Source: Adhaeribacter pallidiroseus (GTDB lineage: Bacteria > Bacteroidota > Bacteroidia > Cytophagales > Hymenobacteraceae). Taken from it: a stretch of DNA of 64,000 nucleotides. Of the stretch, positions 44,543 through 54,912 are shown piece by piece (the stretch's first letter is position 1; each line of letters opens with the position of its first letter). The stretch is taken from positions 1,302,001-1,366,000 of the forward strand of contig NZ_QASA01000001.1 in NCBI RefSeq assembly GCF_003340495.1, read 5' to 3'. The notes beneath the pieces are model-generated. The model had not been told where the DNA came from. It saw only the letters and a program-made list of their open reading frames with translations, and did no database searches. Both the position numbers and the translations under genes were made by a program.

Positions 44543-47500
44543 ATGCCGGAGAAAGAGAGAACCGCAGGAGACAGAAAAATAAACCAGGAACACCCCACCG
44601 ATTATATACTGGAAGGTAAAACCATTACCAGTATTTCTTACAACGATCTGGTAAAGCACAGCACCGCCGAAACCAGAACTTCCATGGGTTCTTCCTACCA
44701 GGTTTATCCTACTTTTCTGGGCTTAAATCAAGGATTATTTACTTTTAGCACCAGAACCGACCCGGGACCGGAAGTTAAAGTGGTGCAGTTAGAAAATTCC
44801 ATTTGGCTGTCGTGCTCTTGCCTAGTTTCTAAAAGCCAACTTTGTGCGCACCAGGCGCAGGTTTTACAAGCCATTATGCTACGCCCGGAGTTGCGGGTGT
44901 TTTTTGATGAAAAGTTAAGGCGTGATAAAATAAAACCGGTGGCCCAGGATTATGGCCTGGCCCAGGAAGAAAACCTGGACGCGTATTTCGAACTGGAGTA
45001 TGCCCAAAAAACCATTACCATAAAGCCCCGCATCAAAGAATTATTACCGGTAAACGCCGAAACCCAGGCCTACTTAGCGGATTCCTTGTTGCTCAAGCCC
45101 CAGCGCCCGGTTTCTTCCCGGAATGCCGCCCCAGAAACTACCCGCTTGCTCGTGGTGTTAGCGGAACACAAATATTATAAACACTTATACCTCCAGTTGT
45201 TCCAGGCAACGGTAAACCCGGAAGGTAAACTGAAGAATCCGCTGCAAGAAATTTTGCCGGCCGATTTAATCTGGCTCACCCATAACCCGGAAGAAATTAA
45301 ATTTTATTCGGCCGTTGCCAAGTTTCAGCATAATTACCAAACTACGCCGGCCGAATCAGACGGGGAGGCCCTGCAAGCCCTGGTGAAAAATCCCTTACAA
45401 CTCAACTTTTACCGGCAAAATTTAAAAAAAGCCACGGGTACTGTTACAGCTGGTTCTTTGGTGCCGGTGCAGGTGCAAAACTTACCGGTAAATCTGGAAT
45501 TGCACGTGCACCTGCAAGACTATTTTTACCAGATTACGGGTAGTATTACGTTGGAGGAACAAAAATTAGAATTACCTAAACTGGAAATTCTCCACGAGTA
45601 TTTTGTGGCATTTAAAAACAAACTCTACTTTATTCAGAACCCGGATATGTTGCGCGTAATCCGGTTTTTTAAAAAAAGGAACCACAAAATCATTATTCAC
45701 GAAACAAAATTTGCGGAGTTTCGGCAAACCGTGCTGGTTAATCTGGAAACAAAAATCCGGGTAAACTATTCGTACGTGAAGCCCGCCACCGAAAAGCAAA
45801 TAATAGATTACGGCTTCGACGAAACCCGCGAATCTATTATTTACTTATCTGATTCCGAAGATTTTATTTTAATAACGCCGGTAATGCGTTACGGGCCGTT
45901 GGAAATTCCGGTATTATCCCGCCAGCAAATTTACGCGACCGATGCCCGGGGCAATGCCTTTACCTTAGCGCGCGACGAAGAAGCGGAAAATAACTTAACG
46001 GCCGCCATTCTGCAACAACATCCGTATTTTTACGAACAACTGCACCAGGATTGTTTTTACCTGCACCGCGACCGTTTTTTGCGGGATGGTTGGTTTCTGG
46101 ATGCTTTTGAGGCCTGGCAACAAGCCGGCATTACCATTCTGGGCTTTAAAGAATTAAAAAATAATAATCTGAACCCGCACAAAGCTAAAGTAAACATTTT
46201 GGTAACCAGTGGCATTAACTGGTTTGATACCACCATCGACGTGCGGTTCGGCAAACACCAAGTACCCTTAAAATACCTGCACAAATCTATCCGGAACAAA
46301 AACCGCTTTATTACTTTAGATGATGGCACCCAGGGAATATTACCCGAGGAGTGGCTGGCGAAATTAAGTCAATACCTGGAAGTGGGCGAAATAGTTGGCG
46401 AAAAACTGCGTACTCCCAAAGTGAACTATGCCGGCGTAGCGGAGTTGTACGAAACCGAGGTTTTAACGCAGGAAGTACAAAGAGAACTGGCCCGGTACCA
46501 GGAGCAATTAGCTACTATCGAATTTATTCCGGAAACCCAAGTTCCTCCGGAATTGCACGCCACCCTGCGTGGTTACCAGAAACAAGGCTTGCACTGGCTA
46601 AATTTTTTAGACCAGTTTAACTTTGGCGGCTGCCTCGCCGATGACATGGGCTTAGGTAAAACCATTCAGGTGCTGGCTTTTATTCTGGCGCAACGCAGCA
46701 AGGTAAATCATAATACCAACCTGGTAGTGGTGCCCACTTCTTTACTGTTTAACTGGCAGGAAGAAATTGCCCGGTTTGCTCCAACCTTACAAGTACTAAC
46801 CAGCTACGGCACTAACCGGATTAAAACCACTCAAAATTTAAAAAATTACGAAATTATTCTTACTTCGTACGGTACGCTGGTGTCCGATATCCGGGTGCTC
46901 AAAGAGTATGTTTTTAATTACGTTATTCTGGATGAATCGCAAAACATTAAAAATCCGGAAACGGAACGATACCGCGCGGTCCGGCTGCTGCAATCGCGGA
47001 ACAAGCTGGTGCTAACCGGTACGCCCATCGAAAACAACACCTTTGATATATACGGCCAATTATCGTTTGCTTGTCCGGGTTTATTGGGCAGCAAACGGTA
47101 CTTCCGCGACCATTATTCCACACCCATCGATAAATTTAAAAACAGCCAACGCGCCGCCGAATTGCAACGCAAAGTGAGTCCGTTTATTCTGCGGCGCACC
47201 AAGGAGCAAGTTGCGCCGGAACTGCCCGATAAAACCGAAATGGTGATCTACTGCCAGATGGGCCTGGAACAACGCCGCGTATACGAAGCCGCCGAAAGGG
47301 AAATCCGGGATTATATCTCGGCGCAGGAAGAAGACGAACTTAAAAAGAACCCTATGCACGTATTACGCGGACTTACCAAACTGCGGCAAATCTGCAACTC
47401 CCCCTCCTTGTTACCCGAAGGCGATTACAACGTAAGCGCCTCGGTAAAAATTGAAACCTTGCTGGAGCAAATCGAAAGTAAAGCACCTTATCACAAAATA

Positions 47501-47956
47501 TTGGTGTTTTCGCAGTTTGTAAGCATGCTGGAGCTTATTCAAAAAGAATTAAAAAACCGGGGCCTTGCCTTTAGTGTTCTAACCGGCCAAACCAAAGACC
47601 GCGCTGGCGCTGTAAACAAATTTCAAGAAAACGAAGAGGTGCGGGTATTTTTAATCAGTTTAAAAGCGGGTGGTACCGGCTTAAATTTAACTCCTGCCGA
47701 TTATGTTTACCTCGTAGATCCTTGGTGGAACCCAGCGGTGGAAAACCAAGCTATCGACCGCACCTACCGCATCGGGCAAAAGAAAAACGTAGTAGCCGTT
47801 CGCTTCATCTGCCCCGACACCGTAGAAGAAAAAATCAGGAAGTTGCAGGAAGCCAAAAAAGAACTGGTAAAAGAAGTTATACAAAAAGATAACTCTATTT
47901 TGAAAACCCTCTCCAAACAAGATTTATTAGGTTTACTGGGCCAAAACAGGATATAA
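44543..47956 (+). CDS. SNF2-family helicase with SWIM zinc finger
   Basis: This 1137-residue cytosolic ATPase is of the Swi2/Snf2 (RapA-like) class. A SWIM finger is at ~91-110 (CSCLVSKSQLCAHQ). A long middle region comes next, then the helicase lobes: Walker A DDMGLGKTIQ near 700, the DEAH-type box LDESQNIKNP near 800, LTGTPIENN, and the C-terminal lobe with LKAGGTGLNLTPADYVYLVD and AIDRTYRIGQ near 1050-1080. Such proteins remodel DNA-protein or RNA polymerase complexes; bacterial members are often of unknown target. The first ~20 residues are polar and could be trimmed by a later start. It stands alone. Confidence 0.9.
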   Translation: MPEKERTAGDRKINQEHPTDYILEGKTITSISYNDLVKHSTAETRTSMGSSYQVYPTFLGLNQGLFTFSTRTDPGPEVKVVQLENSIWLSCSCLVSKSQLCAHQAQVLQAIMLRPELRVFFDEKLRRDKIKPVAQDYGLAQEENLDAYFELEYAQKTITIKPRIKELLPVNAETQAYLADSLLLKPQRPVSSRNAAPETTRLLVVLAEHKYYKHLYLQLFQATVNPEGKLKNPLQEILPADLIWLTHNPEEIKFYSAVAKFQHNYQTTPAESDGEALQALVKNPLQLNFYRQNLKKATGTVTAGSLVPVQVQNLPVNLELHVHLQDYFYQITGSITLEEQKLELPKLEILHEYFVAFKNKLYFIQNPDMLRVIRFFKKRNHKIIIHETKFAEFRQTVLVNLETKIRVNYSYVKPATEKQIIDYGFDETRESIIYLSDSEDFILITPVMRYGPLEIPVLSRQQIYATDARGNAFTLARDEEAENNLTAAILQQHPYFYEQLHQDCFYLHRDRFLRDGWFLDAFEAWQQAGITILGFKELKNNNLNPHKAKVNILVTSGINWFDTTIDVRFGKHQVPLKYLHKSIRNKNRFITLDDGTQGILPEEWLAKLSQYLEVGEIVGEKLRTPKVNYAGVAELYETEVLTQEVQRELARYQEQLATIEFIPETQVPPELHATLRGYQKQGLHWLNFLDQFNFGGCLADDMGLGKTIQVLAFILAQRSKVNHNTNLVVVPTSLLFNWQEEIARFAPTLQVLTSYGTNRIKTTQNLKNYEIILTSYGTLVSDIRVLKEYVFNYVILDESQNIKNPETERYRAVRLLQSRNKLVLTGTPIENNTFDIYGQLSFACPGLLGSKRYFRDHYSTPIDKFKNSQRAAELQRKVSPFILRRTKEQVAPELPDKTEMVIYCQMGLEQRRVYEAAEREIRDYISAQEEDELKKNPMHVLRGLTKLRQICNSPSLLPEGDYNVSASVKIETLLEQIESKAPYHKILVFSQFVSMLELIQKELKNRGLAFSVLTGQTKDRAGAVNKFQENEEVRVFLISLKAGGTGLNLTPADYVYLVDPWWNPAVENQAIDRTYRIGQKKNVVAVRFICPDTVEEKIRKLQEAKKELVKEVIQKDNSILKTLSKQDLLGLLGQNRI

Positions 47957-48301
47957 ACTAAGCGCAAATAAGCGGCTTTTTACTACCTGGTTTTATAGAA
48001 AGGTACGCCGATGTGTTCTGTTAATTGTAAAATATGTTAGTTTACTGCCTTAAAAATTAATTTGCTGTAACGATACTGCAATAAATTTAGAAAATACATA
48101 ATTTTAATTATATAGTAATCAAAAAATATGGATACCTTTGCGCCAAATATTAATTTTTAAATTTTGAGTACTGTATTTGCTTGGGGCTTTTAAATTTTAA
48201 ATTGGCACCCAAAAGGCTGGGGTGAATCAAGATTTGATTTAATACAAACAGCCAAAACAACAATTAGTAAAACCGTATTTTTCTACTCAGAAAACGCCTA
48301 T
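47957..48301. promoter_or_regulatory. Promoter region of the glycosyltransferase gene
   Basis: 345 bp with no ORF. TACCTTTG at 48133-48140 is a perfect TAnnTTTG -7 box, about 160 bp before the start codon, which implies a long 5' leader. Confidence 0.45.
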
Positions 48302-49513
48302 ATGGAAAATAAGCACCAAACTTTAGTTTGCTTTACCAGTTCTTATCCGTACGGAACCCGGGAAACTTACTTTGAAAATGAACTACAGTACTTAGCCCAA
48401 GAGTTTAAAACCGTTTATATTCAGCCTACCTACAACCCGTACAAAACGCACGCGAAAAGAAATATTCCGGCTAATGTGGTGGTCATCGAAGAACCGATGG
48501 TGCCGTCGGGGAAACAAGCCCGGTTCGTGCAGGGTATTTTTAATTCTACTTCTCTGGGCATGTTCGTGAAGGATTTAATCAAGAACAAAGCGTACAGTTC
48601 TAAACCCGCTATTAGCCAATGGGTAAATACCTTGCTGGTACACCGGATTTCGTACCAAAAAGTAGAAAAGTTATTAGAAAAAGTAGGTAAAGATGCTCTG
48701 CTCTATTCTTATTGGGCCAATGCGCCGGTGTTTGCTACCGAATTATGTAAGCCATATAAAAAAATTGTGCGCATGCACTTCGGCGATTTTTACCTCGACC
48801 GGTTTAACGGCTACATGCCGGTAAGATCAAACATTTATAGTTCTGCCGAATTGTTGCTGCCCATTTCGAATGACATTTCTTCTATTCTGCAGAATTTTTA
48901 TAAAATAGACAAAAGCAAGATATTCGTTAGCCATTTAGGTATAAACAATACCGCTGACTATTGCACAGTAAAAGATAGCGAGATAGTGCGCGTAGTTTCG
49001 TGCAGCCACTTAGAACCGCGCAAACGCGTGCATTTAATTGCCGAAGCCTTGACTAAATACACTGGTAATCACCAGATAGAATGGCATCACTTTGGGGGAG
49101 GCACCGAAATGAGCAAAATCCAGGACATTGTAAAAGAGGTAGGGAAAAACGTAAACGTAAACCTGCACGGCCCTGTTTCCCAAGCCCAGTTGTATCAGTT
49201 TTACCAGGATAATTACGTGAACTGGTTTTTAAATGTAAGTACCGGCGAGGGCATTCCGGTTAGTATCATGGAAGCTTTTTCGTTTGGGATACCAGCCATT
49301 GCTACCGACGGTGGGGCTACCTATGAAATTGTAAATGCTGCCAACGGCCACTTAATCCCGAAAGATTTTGATACCCAAATTATTGCGGATCTGCTGGCCA
49401 AACCCGACCCCGACTACCGGCGCAAACGAAACGAAGCACTAAACACCTGGTATGCAAAGTTTAACGCCGAAAGTAACTATACCCAGCTGGTAAAGCGGAT
49501 GCAAGCTTTGTAG
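48302..49513 (+). CDS. GT4-type glycosyltransferase
   Basis: This 403-residue cytosolic GT-B enzyme transfers sugar from an activated donor, probably in capsule or exopolysaccharide synthesis. The acceptor half contains SSYPYGTRETYFENEL. The donor half has VSCSHLEPRKRVHLIAEAL, the HHFGGGTEM strand and the GT4 signature EGIPVSIMEAFSFGIPAIAT, with the paired Glu of the EX7E motif. No polysaccharide gene cluster surrounds it; a terminator follows at 49537, so it is monocistronic. Donor and acceptor are unknown. Confidence 0.87.
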   Translation: MENKHQTLVCFTSSYPYGTRETYFENELQYLAQEFKTVYIQPTYNPYKTHAKRNIPANVVVIEEPMVPSGKQARFVQGIFNSTSLGMFVKDLIKNKAYSSKPAISQWVNTLLVHRISYQKVEKLLEKVGKDALLYSYWANAPVFATELCKPYKKIVRMHFGDFYLDRFNGYMPVRSNIYSSAELLLPISNDISSILQNFYKIDKSKIFVSHLGINNTADYCTVKDSEIVRVVSCSHLEPRKRVHLIAEALTKYTGNHQIEWHHFGGGTEMSKIQDIVKEVGKNVNVNLHGPVSQAQLYQFYQDNYVNWFLNVSTGEGIPVSIMEAFSFGIPAIATDGGATYEIVNAANGHLIPKDFDTQIIADLLAKPDPDYRRKRNEALNTWYAKFNAESNYTQLVKRMQAL

Positions 49514-49536
49514 AAAGCAAAAATTTTAAAAAAAAT

Positions 49537-49575
49537 AAAGTGGTAGTGGCGTTTTTCAGGCAGTACCACTTTTTT
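49537..49575 (+). terminator. Bidirectional terminator
   Basis: Arms AAAGTGGTA (49537-49545) and TACCACTTT (49564-49572) are flanked by A and T runs, 24 bp after the glycosyltransferase stop. Confidence 0.8.
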
Positions 49576-49696
49576 TATGAAACATAAACTCCAGAAAGCA
49601 TTGGCCCATTGCAGGATAGCAGCCTGTCGTATGTTTAGAATGCTGGATTCTACCGCCAAGCACATCTAGAATTGAAAAGTATTCACTGTTTTACAT

Positions 49697-51871
49697 TTAC
49701 TCGCCCGGGTGGTACGTCTTTTCGGCGTTTTTCTCTACGTCTTCTTGGTAAAACAATACTTCTTTAAACTGGCCTTGGGTGTACATTTGGGCCTGGTCGT
49801 TGAAGTGTTTAGAATGGGGATTGCCACTGTTGCCGCCGGCTAATAAGGATTTAGCTCTAACTTTGGGACCAAATTCCACCGCGCACACAAAGCTGTTGCC
49901 GTTATACCCGTAACGTTTGTTGGTACCCGGATAAGTGCGACTTACAAAAGAAGGCAAACAGCCCCAGGTTGAAGCCGCAAAGCCGCTGGGTAAGCTGGGT
50001 TGGGTGTCATCATACTTCAGTTCAAGATCGCCGGAGAGCCGTTGGTAGCGGTTAATTTCGCCCCAGGCTATATTCCATTTCCCAAACTTGCTTTGCAGTT
50101 CCGCTTTTACTTCCAGCAGGGGAGCTAATAATTGGTCGGCGGTAGCAATTTGGGCAAACTGCTGGGTTTTTTGCACCTGATCCGCATCGCCCTGATCGAT
50201 GTAAACTTGCCGGATAGCGGGACTTAGTTTCTGGGCCCATTCAATAGCTAATGTAGTTGCTACGGAGCTTTCGGAAGAATTGCGGTCCCAGGCGGCCAGC
50301 AATTTTATGGTTTCCGCTAGAGGTTGGTAGGGGGTAGCGGTTTTATTGGCTTCGTAAGCTTGTGATAGGGCGGGTAACAGCACGTCAAAAGCGGCTAAAT
50401 GGGTGTTATACGCATCGGCAATTACTTTATCCAGGGTGTACTTGCCACTATTGCTAAAAATATGTACCGCGTTTACGCCCCGGAAATTTTCTCCATCCGG
50501 CGCCATGTAGGCGGGGTAGTTTGCTTTCTTCGGACTGCTGGGGCCGGCCGCCGTAAATGGGGTAGAGTTACAATTCTGAATCCAGCCGTTGGCTGGGTTA
50601 TACAGGTGCACTGTTTCGTCAACCGGGTGCAACCCTTTGTATTCGGTGGCGGCCAGGCTGCCATCTACCGGTTTCGACCAATCCAGTGCCTTGTCCCGCA
50701 CCGGCACGTAGTTCCCGTGCCAATAGGCAATATTGCCTTCCGCATCGGCGTAAACGGTGTTGTTGGAAGTATTGGCTTTTAAATCCATGACTTTTTTGTA
50801 CTCCGCAAAACTTTTGGCCTTGGTGCGCTGCCAACTCTGGACCAAACTAACCATCGACCGGTTGTACGATTTCAGGCTGATCCATTTATTATGCCGTTGC
50901 GCCATAATGGGGCCGTGGTGGGTATAATACGCCTGGATAATTTTGGTTTTTAAAGCCTCGCCTTCGCGGTACCGGAGCGTAATTTTTTTCTGGGTTACTG
51001 GCTTCAGGGAATTGTTATACTGGTAAAACAAAGCCTTATTTTTCTTTACAATTTTCTCTTCGTACAAATCGGCTACGTCGGTGTTGCCGGAAGTGTGCAT
51101 CCAGCCGCAGTGTTCATTAAAGCCCTGGTACACAAAAAACTGCCCCCAGGTAACGGCTCCGTACGCGTTTAAACCTTCCTGGCTTTGCACCTGCACCTCG
51201 GGCCGGAAGTAAAACGTAACGTGGGGGTTAATGTACAAAATCGCGTGGCCCGATTCGGTTTTAGCGGGGGCAAACGCAAACCCGTTAGAACCGCTCGGCA
51301 ATTCCATTTTTTTAGGCACAGCACTCGAAAAGTCCTGGGAGCCGGTGTAAAAATTTTTTAATTCAGTAACGGTTATATCGGCGGTGTTAATGGCGCCGAT
51401 ACTGCCATCAGTCCAAAGCAAGGGGTACCAGGGTTTAAAGCGGTGCAACAGAGCGGGTTTTACCTCCGGATTTTGGTACAAATAGTAATTAATACCGTCG
51501 GCGTAAGCGTTTAGTAATTTTTTGAGCCACGGTTCGGCCTTCTGATAGTCGCTGATGGCCTCGGTAGAATCAATGAGTAAGCGGATGAGTAAATCGTTGT
51601 ACAGTTCGGCTTCGCCTTTTACCTCGGCCAGGCGGCCTAGTTTTTCGATATAATTCATTTCTACGCGCTTAAAATCATCTTCGCATTGCGCGTACAATAA
51701 GCCAAAAACCGCATCGGCGTCGGTGGTGCCGTATACATGCGGAATCCCGTATTGATCGCGGGTAATGGAAACTTGTTGGGCTTGTTGCTGCCACCGGTTC
51801 ATTTCGGTGGGAGTAAACTTTTGCGCGAGTAGTTGTAACGGTATCAGTAAAAGGAATAGTATGCTTTTCAT
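49697..51871 (-). CDS. Penicillin-acylase-family Ntn hydrolase
   Basis: This 724-residue periplasmic precursor has signal peptide MKSILFLLLIPLQLLA. The alpha-subunit part opens ITRDQYGIPHVYG and contains AVFGLLYAQCEDD. Autocatalytic cleavage is expected before the Ser at ~195 in LPSGSNGFAFAP, the family's GSNA/GSN nucleophile. The beta-subunit part then has ILYINPHVTF, GFNEHCGWMHTSGNTDVADLYEE, THHGPIM and NTVYADAEGNIAYWHGN. Members hydrolyse aliphatic or aromatic amides, such as penicillin G or acyl-homoserine lactones. Which substrate applies here is unknown; quorum-signal acylase is one option. It is a single gene. Confidence 0.88.
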   Translation of the reverse strand: MKSILFLLLIPLQLLAQKFTPTEMNRWQQQAQQVSITRDQYGIPHVYGTTDADAVFGLLYAQCEDDFKRVEMNYIEKLGRLAEVKGEAELYNDLLIRLLIDSTEAISDYQKAEPWLKKLLNAYADGINYYLYQNPEVKPALLHRFKPWYPLLWTDGSIGAINTADITVTELKNFYTGSQDFSSAVPKKMELPSGSNGFAFAPAKTESGHAILYINPHVTFYFRPEVQVQSQEGLNAYGAVTWGQFFVYQGFNEHCGWMHTSGNTDVADLYEEKIVKKNKALFYQYNNSLKPVTQKKITLRYREGEALKTKIIQAYYTHHGPIMAQRHNKWISLKSYNRSMVSLVQSWQRTKAKSFAEYKKVMDLKANTSNNTVYADAEGNIAYWHGNYVPVRDKALDWSKPVDGSLAATEYKGLHPVDETVHLYNPANGWIQNCNSTPFTAAGPSSPKKANYPAYMAPDGENFRGVNAVHIFSNSGKYTLDKVIADAYNTHLAAFDVLLPALSQAYEANKTATPYQPLAETIKLLAAWDRNSSESSVATTLAIEWAQKLSPAIRQVYIDQGDADQVQKTQQFAQIATADQLLAPLLEVKAELQSKFGKWNIAWGEINRYQRLSGDLELKYDDTQPSLPSGFAASTWGCLPSFVSRTYPGTNKRYGYNGNSFVCAVEFGPKVRAKSLLAGGNSGNPHSKHFNDQAQMYTQGQFKEVLFYQEDVEKNAEKTYHPGE

Positions 51872-52430
51872 ACGGGTTACAAATTCAGGTAAGCGTAATA
51901 CATCCAGGCAAGCTGGCCGTGGCCGGTGGTTTTACCTAAGTACATATTTATAGAATAGACCTTATTAAACCTATTTAATTTAGTAAGAGACTGGAAATTT
52001 AGTCTAATTTTAAAAAAAACTAATTATTTAGCATTCAGGTAAAAAAATTTCTTGGCAATGGGTATCTGGCGGAAAGAAGCCATTTTTTTATTGCGTATTT
52101 TTTAATGCGCAGCAGGTTATGAAAGTACCGCATGGTTCCCGATTAAGCTTTACAAATTAAGTAACAAGACAAAATTAAGTTGCTAAAATCCTGAGTTTAA
52201 GCAATTGATGGTTAAAGTTATAACGATCGAATAACGAACAACTAAAAACGACCAACTACTTATTAAAAATTGAACAGCTGTTTATACCTGCAGTGGTAAA
52301 AAAAAATTGCTGCTTAACGAGTTGCCAATTCTACGGTAGGGAAGGATTTAGATGGTTGGGTACTGTTTTTTAAATTTTTAATTAATATGGCGCCTCAACC
52401 CAGCTTATTTCAGGTAACATTTCGGCAGCG
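51872..52430. other. Intergenic region with repeat B
   Basis: 559 bp without a gene between the acylase start and the RluF-like stop. It holds repeat B (52159-52264) and otherwise AT-rich sequence. Confidence 0.5.
52159..52264 (+). repeat. Dispersed repeat B, copy 2
   Basis: AAGTAACAAGACAAAATTAA through ACGACCAACTACTTAT. It differs from the copy at 56191 at only a few positions and is inverted with respect to 44101. Confidence 0.75.
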
Positions 52431-53141
52431 TTAAGTTGCTACGGCTTGCAGGAGTTCTTGCACCTCAGGTTGGCTTAAGTACCGCCATTCGCCTGGTTCT
52501 AAACCGCCGAGTTCCAGATTTACAATCCGGGTTCGAATAAGTTGTTGCACCTGGTAACCTAATTTGTAACACATTCTTCGAATCTGCCGATTTAAGCCTT
52601 GGTTTAAAATAATGCGGAAGGCGTGGGTATTTATTTGGGCCACAACTGCTGGGCGGGTTTGTTTGCCCATAATCATAATACCCGTGGCTAAATGCTGAAG
52701 GGCTTCGGGGGTTAATGGTCTATCTACGCTTACTAGATATTCTTTTTCCTGATGAATTTTGGCGTGAATGGTTTTATATAAAACCGTTCCATCGTTAGTG
52801 AGCAGCATTAACCCTTCGGATTCTTTATCTAAACGACCAATGGGAAAAACCCGCTGATTTAGGTTTAAAGCGTGGGTAAGATTATTTTCGACGTGGGTAT
52901 TCAAAGTCGATTCGATGCCGCGGGGTTTGTTGTAGGCCAGGTACACAAATGCTTTTGGTTCTTTTATGACCTGCCCCTCAAAAGTAACTTCATCTTCTGG
53001 CTGCAAGGCTTGTTGTAGCTGCCCATTGCTTCCATTTACCCGCACCCGGCCGGCTAGTATGTACGTTATTGCTTGTTGGTTCGAAACCTGTAATTTCTGT
53101 ACCACAAAATGCTTCAGCGAAGCCAATAAAACTTTCATCAA
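52431..53141 (-). CDS. rluF: 23S rRNA pseudouridine synthase, RluF type
   Basis: This 236-residue cytosolic enzyme isomerises a uridine in 23S rRNA. An S4-like RNA-binding domain (1-60: VVQKLQVSNQQAITYILAGRVRVNG) precedes the catalytic domain. That domain carries the catalytic Asp motif GRLDKESEGLMLLTNDG, KEYLVSVDRPL and the C-terminal NQGLNRQIRRMCYKLGYQVQ block seen in RluB/E/F proteins. LIRTRIVNLELGGLEPGEWR and the overall plan are closest to RluF (U2604). The gene is convergent with repeat-rich DNA and separated from the PPOX gene by a terminator. Confidence 0.87.
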   Translation of the reverse strand: MMKVLLASLKHFVVQKLQVSNQQAITYILAGRVRVNGSNGQLQQALQPEDEVTFEGQVIKEPKAFVYLAYNKPRGIESTLNTHVENNLTHALNLNQRVFPIGRLDKESEGLMLLTNDGTVLYKTIHAKIHQEKEYLVSVDRPLTPEALQHLATGIMIMGKQTRPAVVAQINTHAFRIILNQGLNRQIRRMCYKLGYQVQQLIRTRIVNLELGGLEPGEWRYLSQPEVQELLQAVAT

Positions 53142-53274
53142 TTCAGAAATAATTGTCTCCGGGAAAAGAAGTGGATTATGTATTAGGCAAAAGTAGCAGT
53201 ATGAATTAGAAGCAACATAGCATTTTTACGTTTCCGGGAGAACTCCCGGATAAAACAGAATCAGGAGTAGTAAA

Positions 53275-53310
53275 AAAGGTCTGTGCCGACACAGACCTTT
53301 GCGGTTTTTT
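53275..53310. terminator. Terminator downstream of the PPOX gene side
   Basis: Perfect 11 bp arms AAAGGTCTGTG (53275-53285) and CACAGACCTTT (53290-53300) have a 4-base loop; GCGG and a T-run follow on the plus strand and an A-run precedes. It can stop minus-strand transcripts leaving 53327. Confidence 0.8.
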
Positions 53311-53326
53311 TAAATTTTTAAAAAGC

Positions 53327-53863
53327 TTACACGTTTAGTTTGCCTTCAATAGAGTCGTCGAGGGTTTGACCAATTATAGCGCCTAAAGCAATTTTGGCAA
53401 AGGCTACGGTATTGCCGTGTTTGTTGTCCCAGTAATACCCTTCCGCAGCTTTTATTTGCAGTACGGTAATACGCGGATCGTCCAGGCCTTCGGTAAACCA
53501 GGTTTTCAGAATCGGATTCCATAACTCTTTAATCAGTTCTTTGTCGCGGTTAATGGTAGCGGTGCCAAAAACGCTTAAATAATCGCTGTGTTCTGAGCCT
53601 TGAAATAACAAATGCACCTGCGGGTCGGCTTGGATGTCGGCGTTTTTATGACTATCCGACGCACTCAAGAAATAAAAATTGCCGGCTTCGTCTACTTTTC
53701 TGATCGACATGGGCCGTACTTTCAGCGGCTGGCCGGTGGTTATTTTGGTGCAGAAAAAACAGGAATCGGCTTTTTCGGCTAATTCTTTTATTTTTTGACC
53801 AGCTTGGTTGCCGTGCAGGTCTTCGTGGTTTTTTTCGGGTTGTTGCTGATTGATGCTGTCCAT
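53327..53863 (-). CDS. Pyridoxamine 5'-phosphate oxidase-like general stress protein
   Basis: This 178-residue cytosolic split-barrel flavoprotein-like protein is of the general stress protein 26 class. Landmarks are KIKELAEKADSCFFCTK, LKVRPMSIRKVDEAGNFYFLSASDSHKN, VHLLFQGSEHSDYLSVFGTATINRDK and the end motif AEGYYWDNKHGNTVAFAKIA. The family binds FMN or F420/haem and is linked to oxidative or general stress. It lacks the full catalytic set of true PdxH. It is followed by the hairpin at 53275 and is monocistronic. Confidence 0.86.
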   Translation of the reverse strand: MDSINQQQPEKNHEDLHGNQAGQKIKELAEKADSCFFCTKITTGQPLKVRPMSIRKVDEAGNFYFLSASDSHKNADIQADPQVHLLFQGSEHSDYLSVFGTATINRDKELIKELWNPILKTWFTEGLDDPRITVLQIKAAEGYYWDNKHGNTVAFAKIALGAIIGQTLDDSIEGKLNV

Positions 53864-54058
53864 CTATTTCTTTTTTAAAATAAGTTTCTCTTTTTAACTT
53901 GGCCCAGCACAAAAGGTTATTATTAAATTTTTAAATAGCAGGCACCCCGCCGATTATTAAAGTAATTTAAAAACCAAAGCTTGCTTTTGCTTCGTTGCTT
54001 TTATTGTGTTTATGCGGGTTATCCTGTATCTTTAATAACCTAGTTAATGCGTCTTTCC

Positions 54059-54907
54059 ATGAAAAAATTACCTATTCTCGTTGTTGTACTTTTGCTTTTC
54101 AGCGCTTTTACGCCTAAACCACTTACCTGGGTAGCCATCGGCGATTCGATTACTTACCTCAACGATCATCCCGACGAAACGGGAAACCGCATTACCAAAG
54201 GTTACCTGACGCTGGTAAAAGAGCAGATTCCGGGTTTGGAATACATTAACAAAGGCTATAATGGCTGGACCGCCGGCGGAATTGCCCAAGAAATTGAAAA
54301 ACTGGAGTTGGTAAATGCCGATGTGTATTCAATTTTTTTAGGTACCAACGATTGGTGGCAAGGCCGCCCCATTGGCACCTGGTTAGATTATAAAAACAAT
54401 ACCGGCGATAAAACTTTCTTTGGCTCTTACCGGATTATTATAGATAAACTGCGCCGCTTAAATAAAAAAGCACCCATTGTTTTAATTACCCCCATGCAGC
54501 GGGTAGATTTTGTGTACATCGCCAACATGAAAAATAATGCCTATGGCTCCTACAAAGATAAAAACAACCAATCGCTGGCCGCTTTTGCCGAAGCTATTCA
54601 TGTAATTGGTACTAACGAAAAGCTGCCGGTATTAGACTTATACAACGACAGCGGCATGGACCTGAATAACCTGGTAAAATTTAAACGCTTAAAAGACCCG
54701 GCTACCGGCGCGTACAAAGATTATCCGTATCCCAGCTTTATCGACGTGCCTTTTAACCCCGAAACCGACGAGTACCCTTATCCACCGGAATCCATCGACA
54801 TGACTTACGATGGCTTGCACCCTTCGGATAAAGGCTACGCCGTTATTGCCAACATGCTGGCCGAAGTAATGAAAAAAGAACTTAAGTTGATTAAAGCGAG
54901 CAAATAA
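54059..54907 (+). CDS. Secreted SGNH/GDSL hydrolase
   Basis: I prefer the ATG at 54059 (MKKLPILVVVLLLFSAFT), giving 282 residues with a clean signal peptide; an in-frame ATG at 54047 would add four. The SGNH catalytic blocks are all present: AIGDSITY near the N-terminus (nucleophile Ser), NKGYNGWT (Gly), FLGTNDWW (Asn) and TYDGLHPSDKG (Asp-x-x-His) near the C-terminus. The family includes esterases that deacylate polysaccharides or lipids; the substrate here is unknown. A TATCTTTA sequence at 54026 is a possible weak -7 box. Confidence 0.87.
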   Translation: MKKLPILVVVLLLFSAFTPKPLTWVAIGDSITYLNDHPDETGNRITKGYLTLVKEQIPGLEYINKGYNGWTAGGIAQEIEKLELVNADVYSIFLGTNDWWQGRPIGTWLDYKNNTGDKTFFGSYRIIIDKLRRLNKKAPIVLITPMQRVDFVYIANMKNNAYGSYKDKNNQSLAAFAEAIHVIGTNEKLPVLDLYNDSGMDLNNLVKFKRLKDPATGAYKDYPYPSFIDVPFNPETDEYPYPPESIDMTYDGLHPSDKGYAVIANMLAEVMKKELKLIKASK

Positions 54908-54912
54908 GTAAA